Source: Agapetus fuscipes (taxonomy: Eukaryota > Arthropoda > Insecta > Trichoptera > Glossosomatidae). Taken from it: a stretch of DNA of 64,000 bases. Under the pieces are notes generated by a model. The model made no database searches, was not told the origin of the DNA, and worked only from the letters and a program-made list of their open reading frames with translations. The DNA lies in the NCBI GenBank assembly GCA_951799405.1, contig OX637336.1:19511479-19575478 (forward strand), in the 5' to 3' direction. A program made the position numbers and the translations under genes. Positions 1 to 10,953 of the stretch are shown one piece after another (position 1 is the first letter of the stretch; each line of letters begins with the position of its first letter).

Positions 1-182
1 AACGTATAAGTTCGTTCTTACACATGCTGCATAAGGACTTAGAACATTGAAAAACAAACTCAAATAAACACAAGCCCTGCAATTCGTTCCAACATTCCCT
101 GAAACTGGATTGACATTGGCGTAGTAAAACATTTTTTACAGTATGGGTAGTCAGCCTCATACCAACCTATAAGTCAAGAAAC
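1..182 (-). repeat. Repeat C, truncated copy
   Basis: Matches the 5' two thirds of repeat C in minus orientation. It ends at the family's 5' terminus (plus-strand ...ATAAGTCAAG) and is cut off by the window edge. Confidence 0.75.
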
Positions 183-339
183 AAATATTATACAATATCT
201 GTATCTGTATAAAATAATGATCAGAAAAATCTATTTCCTATCTTTCATTAAAAAACAGATGAAAGTGTGAATCTAATTTGATACTAAAAATAGATTCCGT
301 CATTTTTATGTTAAAATAAAATTGAGGTCGGTATCCGGT

Positions 340-1625
340 GTTCACTCCATAATTATTCTTTGGCTGATTACCTGTGGGAATACCCGTGCTTCGGTTCAGC
401 GGAGAATCTGTGCTTCACCACAATTGGAATTCCAAACTTCAACGTGGTGGGAATATGTTTGTTTCACTGAAGTGGGAATAATTATAGTGCTTCAACATGG
501 GCGGAATACCTATGCTTCACTACAGTAAAAAATCCGAGGTACACTTCTATAATAATCTATAATCTAAGTTGCAAGGATATATTCATTTAAAGCTCTCAGA
601 TGTATGCCCACAAACCAACAAGTGTAGTTCGCGCTTACAAATGCTGAATGTGTACTTACAAATAAAATCCAAACCTCAAATGAACATAAGCCCCACAACT
701 TTTGCCGACCTTCCCTGAAACAGGGGTGACATTGGCAAAGTGAACCATTTTTTACAGTATGGGTGGTCAGCCTCATACCAACCTATAAGTCAAGGCAAAT
801 CAATGCAAATAATCAAGGTTCAATGTGGTGAGAATATGCATGTTTCAATAAAGTGGAAAATCTGTGCTTCACTACTATGTGAATCCCTGTTTCACTGTAG
901 TGGGAGCAATTGTGCTTCAACATGGTGGAAATACCTGTGCTTCACTAGCATGAGAATACCCAAGATTCACTGTGGTGGGAAAATGCTTGTTTCACTGAAG
1001 TGGGAATACCCGTGCTTCGCCTCAGAGAAGTATTCGTGCTTCACTACAATGGGAATACCCTAGCTTCACTGTGGTGGGAATATGCTTGTTTCACTGAAGT
1101 GGTAATACCCGTGGTTCACCTCAGTGGAGAATCTGTGCTTCACTACAATGGGAATACCCTAGCTTCACTGTGGTGGGAATATGCTTGTTTCACTGAAGTG
1201 GTAATACCCGTGGTTCACCTCAGTGGAGAATCCGTGCTTCACTACAATGGGAATACCCTAGCTTCACTGTGGTGGGAATATGCTTGTTTCACTGAAGTGG
1301 TAATACCCGTGGTTCACCTCAGTGGAGAATCCGTGCTTCACTACAATGGGAATACCCTAGCTTCACTGTGGTGGGAATATGCTTGTTTCACTGAAGTGGT
1401 AATACCCGTGGTTCACCTCAGTGGAGAATCCGTGCTTCACTACAATGGGAATACCCTAGCTTCACTGTGGGGGGAATATGCTTGTTTTACTGAAGTGGGA
1501 ATACCCGTGCTTCACCTCAGTGAAGAACCCGTGCTTCACTACAGTGGGAATCGTAAACTTCAACGTGGTGGGAATATGCTTGTTTCACTGAAATGGGAAT
1601 ACCCGTGCTTCGAACGTTTAAGTTT
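340..1625. repeat. Minisatellite of 25-bp monomers, 99-bp higher-order unit
   Basis: Degenerate monomers of about 25 bp share a core like TTCACTGAAGTGGGAATACC. Between about 1030 and 1550 four monomers form a 99-bp unit repeated about five times with almost no change. The outer parts (340-540, 830-1010) are more diverged, and a repeat C copy interrupts them at 552-796. A relic monomer pair lies near 1880-1935. Because 99 is a multiple of 3, a long open frame (1000-1713) runs through the array; I read this as a by-product of the repeat, not a gene. Confidence 0.85.
552..796 (-). repeat. Repeat C, near full length, AGATTAT-type tail
   Basis: Complete copy with the 3' tail visible as repeated AATCTAT on the plus strand. 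Its body is identical by eye to the copy at 25513-25768. Confidence 0.85.
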
Positions 1626-1756
1626 GGTCTTAAACATGCCGCATGTGAAACTACAATATGAAACCCAATTTCAAATTAACATAATCCCTGCAACTCTTGC
1701 CGACCTTCCCTGAAACAGGGGTGACATTGGCAAAGCGAACCATTTTTTACAGTATG
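1612..1756 (-). repeat. Repeat C, truncated copy
   Basis: Middle and 5' part of repeat C, including the conserved segment around TTCCCTGAAACAGGGGTGAC. It abuts the end of the minisatellite. Confidence 0.75.
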
Positions 1757-2267
1757 CTTTACATCATTCGTACAATATCCTTGTACCTCGAATATCCTCG
1801 TTTCACCGCAAAAAACTAATTGGGGGGGGGATATACCTGTATCCATATTTTTGCCACTTTAGGAAACATTGCTTTAAAAATATGCTCGATTCCCCTCAGT
1901 GGGAATATCCTTTCTTCCCACAGTGGAGAAAGCGGTATCCGGCCGGACATTACAGATTTGTGTCGCGTCAGCTCTTGACACGGACGTTCCATTCCCACCC
2001 CGATGACGTCACGACAGGTAGGTATTTCACCCCCTCCCCTCCCTCCCCTGCTTTCCACTTCCACCTACACCTCCTTTTTCCCACCCCCGCATTGCATGGG
2101 TAGGTCATCAGTTTTATAGTGAAAAACTACCCGTTACTAGACGGTAGAGTAAAAGAGAAGCAAATTTTCTCTCAACAAAGCGTTGAATTTGTTTTACTAG
2201 ATTATTGTTGAAAGCTCAATCGTCACTGTTTGTATTATTTGAGAATGCACACATCTGTTATTTCTTT
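1757..2267. other. Unassigned sequence
   Basis: Holds a relic minisatellite monomer pair (about 1880-1935) and a C-rich pyrimidine stretch at 2030-2090. No gene or known repeat recognised. Confidence 0.5.
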
Positions 2268-2435
2268 TAAGGAAGCCTGTTCGGGAGACTCCGTAGATTT
2301 CAGAGACTTTAGGGGTCTATGTCACTTATTATAGTCAGCAGAGGTGTTGGTGATGTGGCAGTTGATGTCCTGATCCTTTGTTGCAGAGCTTTTAGCTGCG
2401 TAGTGTTGTGGTGTGTGATGCGTTGCTTTGGCCAA
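2268..2435 (-). repeat. Retroposon with the GGGAGTCTCC-type 3' tail
   Basis: On the minus strand the 3' end (AGACCCCTA...GGAGTCTCCCG...AGGCTTCCTTAAA) matches the tail of the SINE-A2 subfamily, but the body upstream is different. The same body plus tail recurs at 61692-61860. Confidence 0.6.
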
Positions 2436-2920
2436 AGTGTCTTATGAATGCTGAAAATGGATGTAGAAAATATTAAAATCAATTTTACATTATCGTGTTT
2501 TGCATTTTTTTCTTAGCTCAGATTGGGTAGAATGTGATTTTAAAGACAATTTTATTTAAAGGTTACTGTAAAGAATTTAACAAACCTACCACTGAAACAG
2601 ATGTATTTTTGTCTTTGGTGGTTTTTGCTACCAACTTCATGTCAATGTTTGACAGCTGTATCATACTTTCGTCTTCTTTCTCGAACTCTCACAACAGCAA
2701 CATGTCCGCTTGCTTTCATCCATTATAATTTTTGTAATCTGGTGTAAATTTGTGAACTAATTAATTAAATAAACATTCTAAACAATCTTTCACAAGCAGT
2801 GCAGTAATTATTTGTGTGAAATCCACAAAAAAACAGTTACTAACCAAACCAGAGACTAAATCCGACCAGTTACCTTTAAGTCAAATTGTAGATAAGCCAA
2901 AAGATCACTGGGGGAACGAA
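2436..2920 (+). repeat. Repeat D, interrupted copy
   Basis: The 5' part of repeat D (GTGTCTTATGAATGCTG...TTAGCTCAGATT...GTAGAATGTGATTT) spans 2436-2575. Its 3' end (GTAGATAAGCC...CTGGGGGAACG) reappears at 2873-2920. The 300 bp between has no match elsewhere in the window and is probably an insertion. Confidence 0.65.
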
Positions 2921-3252
2921 AAGAGTAATTTTTTTTTTCAAAAACATATTCTTTGGCTGTCCAGCTCTAGTTCTTTTCACATTAAATTATGCTTTAGTAT
3001 ATCTCAGGTCAGGACCTTCCATGGACTTTGCACACTCCCTCTTCAGGATATTAATGCCAGGAGATCAAGTTTCCGTTTTACCCAGCCATCAATCTCTTCT
3101 GAACTGGTAAAAATAGTGAACACTGTTTTTCATGTTACTTATAAGTTATAAGTATTCACTTACTATGGGATGTTACACGCAATAAAATGTCATACCTCCG
3201 ATTACTCTAATAAATAAATCAGCACTAATTCAGTTCTACCTTTAAGGTGGCT
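2921..3252. other. Unassigned sequence
   Basis: AT-rich with short open frames of no recognisable product. Nothing further seen. Confidence 0.4.
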
Positions 3253-3740
3253 GGTCCGTAGTCTAGTGGTTAACAGACAAGTCCGTAGTCTAGTGGTTAA
3301 AATTTATTTTTCGTTAATGGAAGGCTGTGGGTTCGAATGGTGGAGCACAAAAAATATACCATTGATATTTTCTGAGTCTGGCTCGAGAATTGGCGCTTTT
3401 GTAGCGACAACCAAGCTCGTAAAAAGTCCAGTCGATAGCTTAGTTGGTACAATGTTTGCATTCCATACCGAGAGCAACGGTTTGATCCCCACCGAGGGTG
3501 ACAGAAATGATTTTCGTTTCGGTGTTTACTTCAAAACCCAAAAAAAAAATACCGGCAGGGTTTACTCAGCCTTCACAATAAATGAGTACCAGCCCTCCCG
3601 GGAGCTGGGAAACCCTGACTTGAAGTTTACATACCCGTATAAATAAGTAGATTTCGAATCGCCACATTCGACCCCTACGGGGTTACCCAGGCAAGAAGTT
3701 ACACTATAAGTGTAGCTTTGTTTTGTCGCGTGGCGATATA
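3253..3740 (+). repeat. Dimeric SINE (SINE-A + SINE-B)
   Basis: SINE-A head (GTCCGTAGTCTAGTGG, then GGGTTCGAAT) is followed after AAGCTCGTAAAAAGTCCAG by a SINE-B head (GATAGCTTAGTTGG) and body ending near TACACTATAAGTGTAGC. The same A-to-B junction occurs at 38945-39270 and 45270-45775. A 27-bp tandem duplication at 3254-3299 repeats the box-A region. Confidence 0.8.
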
Positions 3741-3879
3741 CTTTGTGCACTTGCTCGTAGTTCAAACGTACGTCACACTTGTTGCATTTTATGTGAGGTA
3801 ACGTTTCTACTGTTGAGTTCTTATACACCATAAAATATAGATATATATATTTTAAAATTATTTATTAGGAAGACCTTCT

Positions 3880-4300
3880 TCTTCTTCAGCTTGTTTTAGG
3901 ACTAGGTCCTAATTATTCTTGGGTTCACTCCTGGGACGCGGATGTCCAGCTGTCCTTCCACCTCTTTGGTGGTCGTCCAGGGGGTCTGCTGGTTGATGGT
4001 ATCTCGTCTGCCGCTATTTTCACCATTCTCACCGGATCCATTCTTTCGACGTGATCTCTCCAGTAACGTCTTCTGTTGCTACCCCATCGCACGACATCCT
4101 CGACATCACAGATCCTCCGAATTTCGGAATTTCGTATTCTGTCTCGCATGGTCAATCCTGCGATAGGGCGGAGAGTTTTCATTTCGGTGGTTCGTAGGAG
4201 ACTCTTCGTTCTCGTGGTGTCGGCTCTGGTTTCGATACCGTATGTCATTATCGGTCTAACGCAGGTCTTGTATATTAGGAAGACCAACAGCGTTAAAAAA
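3880..4300 (-). pseudogene. LINE RT C-terminal fragment (RTE-like)
   Basis: The minus strand encodes about 120 aa typical of the region after the reverse transcriptase domain in RTE-like LINEs: a YKTCVRPIMTYG start, RDRIRNSEIR in the middle, RRRYWRDHVERMD, and a GRPPKRW-type basic motif near the end. It lacks the RT catalytic core, so it is a 5'-truncated dead copy. A shorter copy of the same 3' end (nearly identical over about 145 bp) lies at 42575-42720. Confidence 0.8.
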
Positions 4301-4329
4301 CAGGATTAAAAGCAACAGTAGACACAAGA

Positions 4330-4430
4330 AGCCAATTAAAGGTCCTCACGTTTCTGGAGGAAATGAAAGAAGTATGTAAGGACAGAAAGAAATGGCGGTT
4401 GATCTGTTATGTTGGCGGCTAGGGTGTAAT
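4330..4430 (+). pseudogene. LINE C-terminal remnant
   Basis: A short plus-strand stretch encodes EEMKEVCKDRKKWRLIC, the same terminal motif seen in LINE tails at 11.7 kb and 26 kb. Only the extreme 3' end remains. Confidence 0.6.
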
Positions 4431-4523
4431 AAAGTGAATTTTGTTTTATGCTTTAGTTTTTGATGTCCATATTTATTATTATTTTTTTATTTTTGATTTA
4501 AAAAAATGAAATTTGTCGTGTAT

Positions 4524-4780
4524 GTTCCTTAACTTAAAGGTTGGTTTGCGGCTGATCACCTATACTGTAAAAATGGTTCACTTTGCCAATGTCACACCTG
4601 TTTCAGGGAAGGATGGCAAGAGTTGCAGGGTGTATGTCCATTTGAGATTTTATTTTTATGCTGTAGGTTCACATGAGGCATGTGCAAGCGCGAATTTGTA
4701 CGTGTCTGGTTGTGAGAATGCATTTAATGTGAATCTCCAATGTAACATATCTTTGCAACTTAGATTAGATTAGATTAGAA
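4524..4780 (+). repeat. Repeat C, near full length, AGATT-type tail
   Basis: Runs from TTCCTTAACTTAAAGG to a tail of repeated TTAGA units. Confidence 0.85.
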
Positions 4781-5014
4781 GAGTATTAGAAGAGATTAAA
4801 CAATATTAAAAAAAAACAATAAAAAAAAAGTCAAAATAATAATGAGAGATACAACCTAGGATACAAAGAAGTTTTGCGTCATCCGCTGTCTTGCCAACGT
4901 TGGTTCAGAATTGAAGAGGTCAAAATCAAAATGATCTGCGTTATGATTAAAACTATCACTTGCACGCCACATAAATGCATTTTGTCTATAAAAAAATAAT
5001 TAAATAAGGCTGAT

Positions 5015-5298
5015 TTATTTGGTGAGCGCTGTTTTTGTGTGTATCACACCTCAAGAGCCCTCTGCGAGCTTGGCCGTCGCTGTAGAAAGCGCCAATTCTC
5101 AAGCAAGACCCAGTTGCTGTAAGGCTGGATGGACCTTTTGATGACCGGTCTTTGGTAAAGGTTTATGAATTTTTCAACCCAGCGATGAGCAAATTTTAAA
5201 ATATAGATGGTATATTTTTTGTGCTCCGCCGGGATTCAAACCCACGACCTTCCAGTTACGGGTCCGAAGTGTTACCACCTGGACTACGGACCGGTCAG
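5015..5298 (-). repeat. SINE-A, near full length
   Basis: Minus-strand tRNA-like head (GTAGTCCAGGTGG, GGGTTTGAATCCCGGCGG), body through GACCGGTCATC, and the 3' segment CTTGAGGTGTGATACACAC shared with the LINE at 14.0 kb. Confidence 0.85.
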
Positions 5299-5769
5299 AG
5301 TATATAGTAAGTGTGGGAAAAGGTAAGTTAATTGGACAGGGATTTCTAAGTGGTTTATATCACAATGTAATGTTTAGATGAAACCGAAGCAAAATGTATT
5401 AATGAGAAAATGACAATTCAATTGCTCTTATTAAAAATACGTCACCAAAAACTTGCCGGTTAAAACTAATGTTTTTTTTTTTGGGTGCAATTATTATTTT
5501 CATGTTTTTTTTCTGCTACTAGTAAAACTATAGTGTTGTTTGAAACAAAGAAAAAAATTGAAAACCGAGCTGCGTCGCCCAAATAAAACACGTTTTTGAT
5601 TACCGCATACACTGCAGCTGAAATTTGTGCAAAAAACCGAGGGAAAACATGTCCGGACACAATGGACAAAAAAACAAAAATATGCATTTTAGTTTTGTTT
5701 TTGAAATTTTGCGTTTGCGTTGCAGAATTATGATGAAAAAATATATGAAGTATTTAAAATGCACAATCA
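5299..5769. other. AT-rich unassigned sequence
   Basis: Low-complexity A and T runs; no gene or family recognised. Confidence 0.4.
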
Positions 5770-5884
5770 GTTGCAGGGCTTATGTTAATTTGAGATTGGG
5801 TTTTTATATTGTAGGTTCACATGCGGCATGTGTTAGCGCGAACTTATAAATGTCTGATTGTGGGAATGCGTTTAATATGAATTT
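5770..5884 (+). repeat. Repeat C, 3' half
   Basis: Starts in mid element (CAGTTGCAGGGCTTATG) and runs to the GTTTAATATGAAT segment. A second copy follows immediately. Confidence 0.75.
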
Positions 5885-5896
5885 GATTTCCTATGA

Positions 5897-6165
5897 ATTT
5901 TTTGGCTTATAGGTTGGTATGCGGCTGACCACCCATGGTGTAGAAAACGGTTTACTTTGCTAATGTCACCCATGTTTCAGGGAAGGTCGGCAGGAGTTGC
6001 AGGGTGTATGTTCATTTAGGATTCAGGTTTTTATGTTGTAGGACTACATGCGGAATGTTTAAGCGCGGACTTACATATACATGTCTGTTTTGTGAAAATG
6101 CATATAATGTGAATCTCTAATGTTACTTATATTTTGGAACTTAAACTAGATTAGATTAGATTATA
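5897..6165 (+). repeat. Repeat C, near full length
   Basis: Begins TTGGCTTATAGGTTGGTATG and ends with TTAGATTAGATTATATTG. In tandem with the fragment at 5770. Confidence 0.85.
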
Positions 6166-6261
6166 TTGAATGATATACATCTTTGCAACTTTGATTTAGA
6201 TAATAATTTAAAACAGAATTTATTTTTGTTCTGTTGTTCTCACATAAAAAAAAATTATATC

Positions 6262-6284
6262 CTGAAGATGCCGATGAGGCGAAA
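6262..6284 (+). other. Hairpin motif CTGAAGAT-stem-GAAA
   Basis: CTGAAGAT is followed by GCC, a GATGA loop, GGC and GAAA. This is one instance of a recurring structural motif associated with Penelope-type ends in this window. Confidence 0.55.
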
Positions 6285-6299
6285 GCGTCCATCTCATTG

Positions 6300-6779
6300 A
6301 ATTGTCATTCAAATTGACAGTCTGTGCATGATTCTGGTGGTCGCTGGTGATTTCGGATTGGGCTTCCTTTATTATATTGCCCTTCGTGGTCGTCAATCGT
6401 TTGGAGTTTCGATTTTCAAAATCAATACCATCTCAGTAGATGAAGCACACTCTCAATGTATAGCGAATCAAATTTTGTATATATGTTGCAAAGATGCAAG
6501 CATCCGCGTATGTGTTTGACACATACGCGGTTGCACTCGCGGATACACTCATAACTTCTTTTAATATTTACAACAACAAAAAATTCGTATAGGAAGAGTA
6601 GTATTTAGTATAAGTAATTATAATTTCTGAAAAAAGTATTTTTTAAAATGCCCCTTAATTTTTTTATAGACCTCTTTTTGTTTATATTGAAATGTATGAA
6701 AATGTATTAAGAAAATATAGACATCTAGCGGAAAAACTGGAAAGTTTTTTTTTAAATAATGCAAATTTCAGGTATGTGG
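6300..6779. other. Unassigned, with a perfect 12-bp hairpin at 6504-6530
   Basis: CCGCGTATGTGT and its exact reverse complement are separated by TTG at 6504-6530, GC-rich in an AT-rich setting. Nothing else recognised. Confidence 0.55.
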
Positions 6780-6915
6780 TGTTTTGTCATGTCCTGATTT
6801 ATCTTGTAATGTTTATCATTGTGATGAACTTACCTGTGCTTTGTTGTCATGGTGATGATCTGTCATGTGTTGTTCTGTCATTTGTCGTTTTGTCACCGTT
6901 CCGTTCTATCATGGA
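6780..6915 (+). repeat. Degenerate TGTCATGTGTTGTTC-like tandem repeat
   Basis: Imperfect units of about 15 bp built on TGTCATGTGTTGTTCTG. The same motif occurs at 22880-23090 (minus) and 23520-23650 (plus). Confidence 0.6.
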
Positions 6916-7230
6916 ACCGTACAGCACAAATACATAATTTTGTTTGAAATATTAAAAAAAAAAAAACACGTGACAACGTTGAATGTCCGTTATCCACGAA
7001 AACCACATTTTTTGTCATTATTTTTTGTATGCAGTGAGTGGTTGTTTTCACTAATAACGCCTCGCATATGTTGTGTAGTTCGGAAATAATCTGTGCGCGT
7101 CCCCAAAGGCAAAAAATATGTTCCATAAATATTCTCTGGAACAGAAAAAAATACTAAAAATATTATAACAATATAGATTGTACATTATTTTTTTTATTAA
7201 AAAGAAATCTGACCATAATTATTTATTCTA
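6916..7230. other. AT-rich unassigned sequence
   Basis: No recognisable feature. Confidence 0.4.
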
Positions 7231-7427
7231 AATCTAAGTTGCAAAGATACGTATCATTTGAGATTCATATTAAATGCATTCCCACAAGCAGACACGCATA
7301 ATTTCGCGCTCACACATGGCACATGTGGACCTACAATATAAAAAACCCAATTTCAAATGAACATAAGTCCTGCAACTCTTGCCGACCTTCCCTGAAACAG
7401 GAGTGACATTAGCAAAGTGAACCATTT
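7231..7427 (-). repeat. Repeat C, lacking the 5' end
   Basis: Plus-strand AATCTAAGTTGCAAAGATAC through GCAAAGTGAACCATTT. The last 50 bp toward the family's 5' terminus are missing. Confidence 0.8.
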
Positions 7428-7759
7428 AAAACATCCAATTTAAAGTTTGCAGAATGAATGGACTAACACGATAACTTCAAGTCACGGCCTGTGTTTATGA
7501 ATATGAATGCCTCTTGTAGATTGCGCTCAACTGCGCCAACTCTCAATGCAATTCGTAAACTTAATTATAAACTTCGTGTATGAATAAAACGAGACTTCCT
7601 AATGGATCTGCTTTAAATATATAACGAGTGCTTTGATAACAAATCAAATGGCGTAGGTTTATTTGAATGGAAAACATTTTGATAAAGTGATAAATGCCTT
7701 TTATACTTTATATTTCGTGGTTTTATCCATGTATTAACAAAATTTTGAATAATTATTAA
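7428..7759. other. Unassigned sequence
   Basis: No recognisable feature. Confidence 0.4.
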
Positions 7760-8124
7760 GTGTTTTTAGGCTTTTATGGCTGGCTTCAGATGATGATGAT
7801 AAGGATGTAGAATCCATCTTTTTGGGCTTGTAGACCATGGTCAAATAATTATTTTGTAGGCTGCTTTATTCTTTTTAGAAGGCTGCTACGTTTCGTCAGT
7901 AACAAATGACTGACATCTTCAGGGCTTGTACTTTGACTAATCGCTTTGATGAGAGCACGCCGTATTTATGTGTCATCTGTGGAGTGGGTGGGGCTTGTAA
8001 ATTTTGGCGGGAAAAGCAGAGATTGAAATCTTGAACTTTCCTTCCAAAAAAAAAAAAAAAGAATAAAGCAGCCTACAAAATAATTATTTGACCATGGTCT
8101 ACAAGCCTGAAAAGATGGATTCGA
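7760..8124. mobile_element. Foldback element G
   Basis: Arms 7827-7877 and 8058-8108 are near-perfect inverted copies (GGCTTGTAGACCATGG...). The minus strand carries the hairpin motif at 7922-7892: CTGAAGAT, stem GTCAGT/ACTGAC, GAAACG. The end TTTTAGGCTTTTATGGCTGG resembles the ends at 15.47, 22.33 and 49.86 kb. Confidence 0.7.
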
Positions 8125-8133
8125 ATAATTTGT

Positions 8134-8341
8134 TAGTTTTTAAGATTCAAATTAAACACTGTTTTATTTTCACGTATACAATTATTTACTTTTTAAATTT
8201 CGAAATAACATATCTCGAAATTTTAAATACCTGACGATGATTATAGATCGAAAACGTTTGTAAAAATTTAAAAAATATATAATTGTATACGTGAAAATAA
8301 AACAGTGTTTAATTTGAATCTTAAAAATTAACAAATTATTG
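8134..8341. repeat. Palindromic Penelope-type end
   Basis: Arms of about 61 bp (8134-8195 and 8281-8341) are inverted copies. Between them lies the hairpin motif CTGACGAT-GAT-TATAG-ATC-GAAAACG. The arm segment GTGAAAATAAAAC also follows the motif at 13.1 kb and 38.2 kb. Confidence 0.7.
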
Positions 8342-8445
8342 AATATGAATTTTCACAGTGTTAATACACAAACAATACAAAATATAAAACTTTGGATCTT
8401 TGAAAAAGCGAAAATATTATTTCACGAACCTCTTGTATGGTCCAG

Positions 8446-8850
8446 TTGACAGCTCAGTTGGTAGAGTGCTCACTTTCCATGCAGAGAGCTTGGGTTGGAA
8501 TCCCACTGAGGGTGTCGGAAATTATTTCTCGTTACGGTGTTTATTTCAAACCTCATAATAAAAAAAACCGGCAAAGTTTACTCAGCCTTCACAATAAATA
8601 AGTACCAGCCCCCACTTCACTAAAGTGGTTGGCCACCTTACCTGTAAAAATAAATACGTTCACTTTCCATATGCAATGCCTTCGGGGATAACGCGGCAAG
8701 GAGTTACACTATATGTATAGCTTAGTTGCGTTTTTGCTTACTCAGCCTTCACAAGATATGAGTAACAGCACTCTTAGGAGCTGGGAAACTCAAACAGGCG
8801 TAAGATCGGCCCCCTTACCTGTAAAAATAAATAGGATTCACTCGCTACAT
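8446..8850 (+). repeat. SINE-B full copy plus partial tandem copy
   Basis: Head GACAGCTCAGTTGGTAGAGT and box-B-like GGTTGGAATCCCACTGAGG, body to TACACTATATGTATAGC (8446-8730). A second copy then starts inside the body at ACTCAGCCTTCACAAG and runs to about 8850. Confidence 0.8.
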
Positions 8851-8961
8851 GCGACACCTGTATTGTTTATTGGTTATTAAAAGGACTTTGGTAGCTTTAT
8901 TAAACTATATTTTAGTAATTATTATAAGCACTTATAGATATTACGAGTATTACTTTTACGT

Positions 8962-9115
8962 TAATCTATAATCTAAGTTGCAAGGATATATTCATTCAAA
9001 GCTCTCAGATGTATGCCCACAAACAAACACGTGTAGTTCGCGCTTACAAATGCTGATTGTCTACTTACAAATAAAATCCAAACCTCAAACGAACATAAGC
9101 CCTGCAACTCTTGCC
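8962..9115 (-). repeat. Repeat C, 3' half
   Basis: AATCTATAATCTAAG tail through GCAACTCTTGCCG, where it breaks off. Confidence 0.8.
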
Positions 9116-9727
9116 GCACAATGCTAACTCACGTTACAATGCTCGCCTACTCGTGTCTCTAGTCCGAATGCCCCTGCTTCGTGCTGGTCTTACTCAAGGT
9201 ACTAATAAATGTAATAATATATATAAATTATTACCTACTTATAATACAACACCCTTCGGGGATAACGCGGCAAGATGTTTCACAAATTGTCATAGTCACA
9301 TAGATAAGAAAAAAACTGTTTTTCACCCCAATAATATAAAATTTTGAGAAAGTTAAAGTGGGTATTTTAAATTAGAATTTCTTCGTGCCAACCTCTCTGT
9401 TAATTGGCCGCCGGCATTTCCAAAAGCAACTCGGAAAATTATCGAAAATTTTCGAGTGTTGACGTTGTATTAGGCCAATCTTTTGTAATTAGAAAGTAAA
9501 CAACCTTTCCACCCCACTTCTTCCTGTTATAAGAAAACCTTTACCTGAGAGAAAACGAATTTCCTCAATACAGGTTCTTACCTCGAAAGGTAGTAATTAA
9601 ATATGAAGTATAAATATTTTTGTACAGACATTTGTATGAGACTAGAGAAATGTGTAAGGACCGAAAAAATGGCGGTTGATCCACAATATTGACGGTTATT
9701 TTTTTTTTTAAATAGATATCTATATTA
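9116..9727. other. Mostly unassigned, two short relics
   Basis: A SINE-B 3' scrap (CTTCGGGGATAACGCGGCAAG) lies near 9250-9275 and a LINE terminal scrap near 9630-9690. The rest is unrecognised. Confidence 0.5.
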
Positions 9728-9896
9728 AATATTTGATTACAAAAATATAAATAAATAATTTTTAGAACACTTCAATGAAAAAACTTTGTTTTAATCCACT
9801 ATGAGTATTTATTTTATGAAAAAACGTTTTCGGAGATCATTCTCCATCTTCAGTTTCTTATATACTAAACTTAAAACTAATAACAAGACATGCAAT

Positions 9897-10271
9897 TTAT
9901 GTGGGAGGGGGCGGGGCTAAAATTGAAAGGAGGGGGGAAGATATGGGCGGGATCTGGACGTTAATTAGATTATTTTTATTAATTTTAAAATATGAATTTA
10001 TTTCTAGTGTTTCTAGGATGTCCATCTTTTTTCCTTTTTGGCAATTTGAAATAAGATGTAGATTACTATCATCAAAAAAGTGTCCCTCATTTCTGGCATG
10101 GTCTGCCATCTCGGAATTAATGTGGATGTTCTTGACACCATTTTTGTGTTCTTTGTACCTATCCTTCAGGCTTCTTCCAGTCTGTCCTATATACACAGAG
10201 TCACAATTTTTACAGTCAATTTTGTAAATACCACTCTTTTCCTCTTTTGGAAGTTTAGATTTGTTATTCAA
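9897..10271 (-). pseudogene. Penelope-like GIY-YIG endonuclease domain
   Basis: About 124 residues form a GIY-YIG nuclease module as found at the C-terminus of Penelope-like element proteins. Visible are SGIYKIDCKNC, then VYIGQTGRSLKDRYKEH with the second YIG and the catalytic arginine, the CxxC pair characteristic of the Penelope version, a histidine-rich middle (ADHARNEGH) and an LETLEI helix. The enzyme would nick target DNA to prime reverse transcription. The reading frame from the RT is broken upstream, so the copy cannot make a full protein. The C-terminal proline-rich end overlaps the inverted arm. Confidence 0.85.
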
Positions 10272-10336
10272 GATATATGTTTTTATGCTATTATTTGTAT
10301 ATAATGCAGGCTTAAATTTATCATCCTTGCAGGCAT

Positions 10337-10953
10337 TTATGAGGTCTGATGTAAGTTTTCCAACGTAAAGAATTCTTTTCCAGAGTTTGTCCTATTTGTT
10401 TTATCTCGTGGTGGTTTGTTAAATACATACTTGTTTATAGTCATTTTAGTCATTTTATTTTTTATCATGTTTTTTATTATGCTTTCTTTATAACCGTTGT
10501 TAACTGCTATGTTTAGTATTGTTTTTTCTTCTTTGATGTAGTTCTTGTGTATAAGGGGTATTGAAAGAAGTCTGTGTGTCATGGAATTGAATGCGGCCAT
10601 TTTATGTGTTATTGGGTGATAAGAGCTTGCGTGTATAATAGTGTCAGTGTAAGTTTCTTTTCTATAAATTTGGAAAATGAATTTGTTTTCTCGATTATTG
10701 TAGTAATTTCTAAAAAATTTAATTGATTGTTGTTTCCAGTTTCACATGTGAATTGTATTTGTGGATGTTGAGAGTTGAAAAATGTAAGAAGGTTATCAAG
10801 TTGCCTTTTTGTACCGGTAAATGTGAAAAATATATCATCTACGTATCTTTGGTAGTTGTGTATTTTATTAATTATATAAAATAATCTAATTAACGTCCAG
10901 ATCCCGCCCATATCTTCCCCCCTCCTTTCAATTTTAGCCCCGCCCCCTCCCAC
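10337..10953 (-). pseudogene. Penelope-like reverse transcriptase, C-terminal part
   Basis: Minus-strand frames encode the end of a Penelope-type RT. QRYVDDIFFTFTG (about residues 35-47 of the upstream frame) is the catalytic YxDD box, followed by a QLNFLEI-like motif. A frameshift near 10650-10610 moves the reading to the next frame, where MAAFNSMTHRLLSIPL continues the family's thumb region. The first 25 residues of the upstream open frame come from the inverted arm and are not RT. With a truncated N-terminus and a frameshift it is inactive. Confidence 0.8.

Noticed and set aside
1000..1713. 237-residue open frame with repeated units
   Set aside because: It is the 99-bp minisatellite read in frame; the period is a multiple of three and the flanks show no gene structure.
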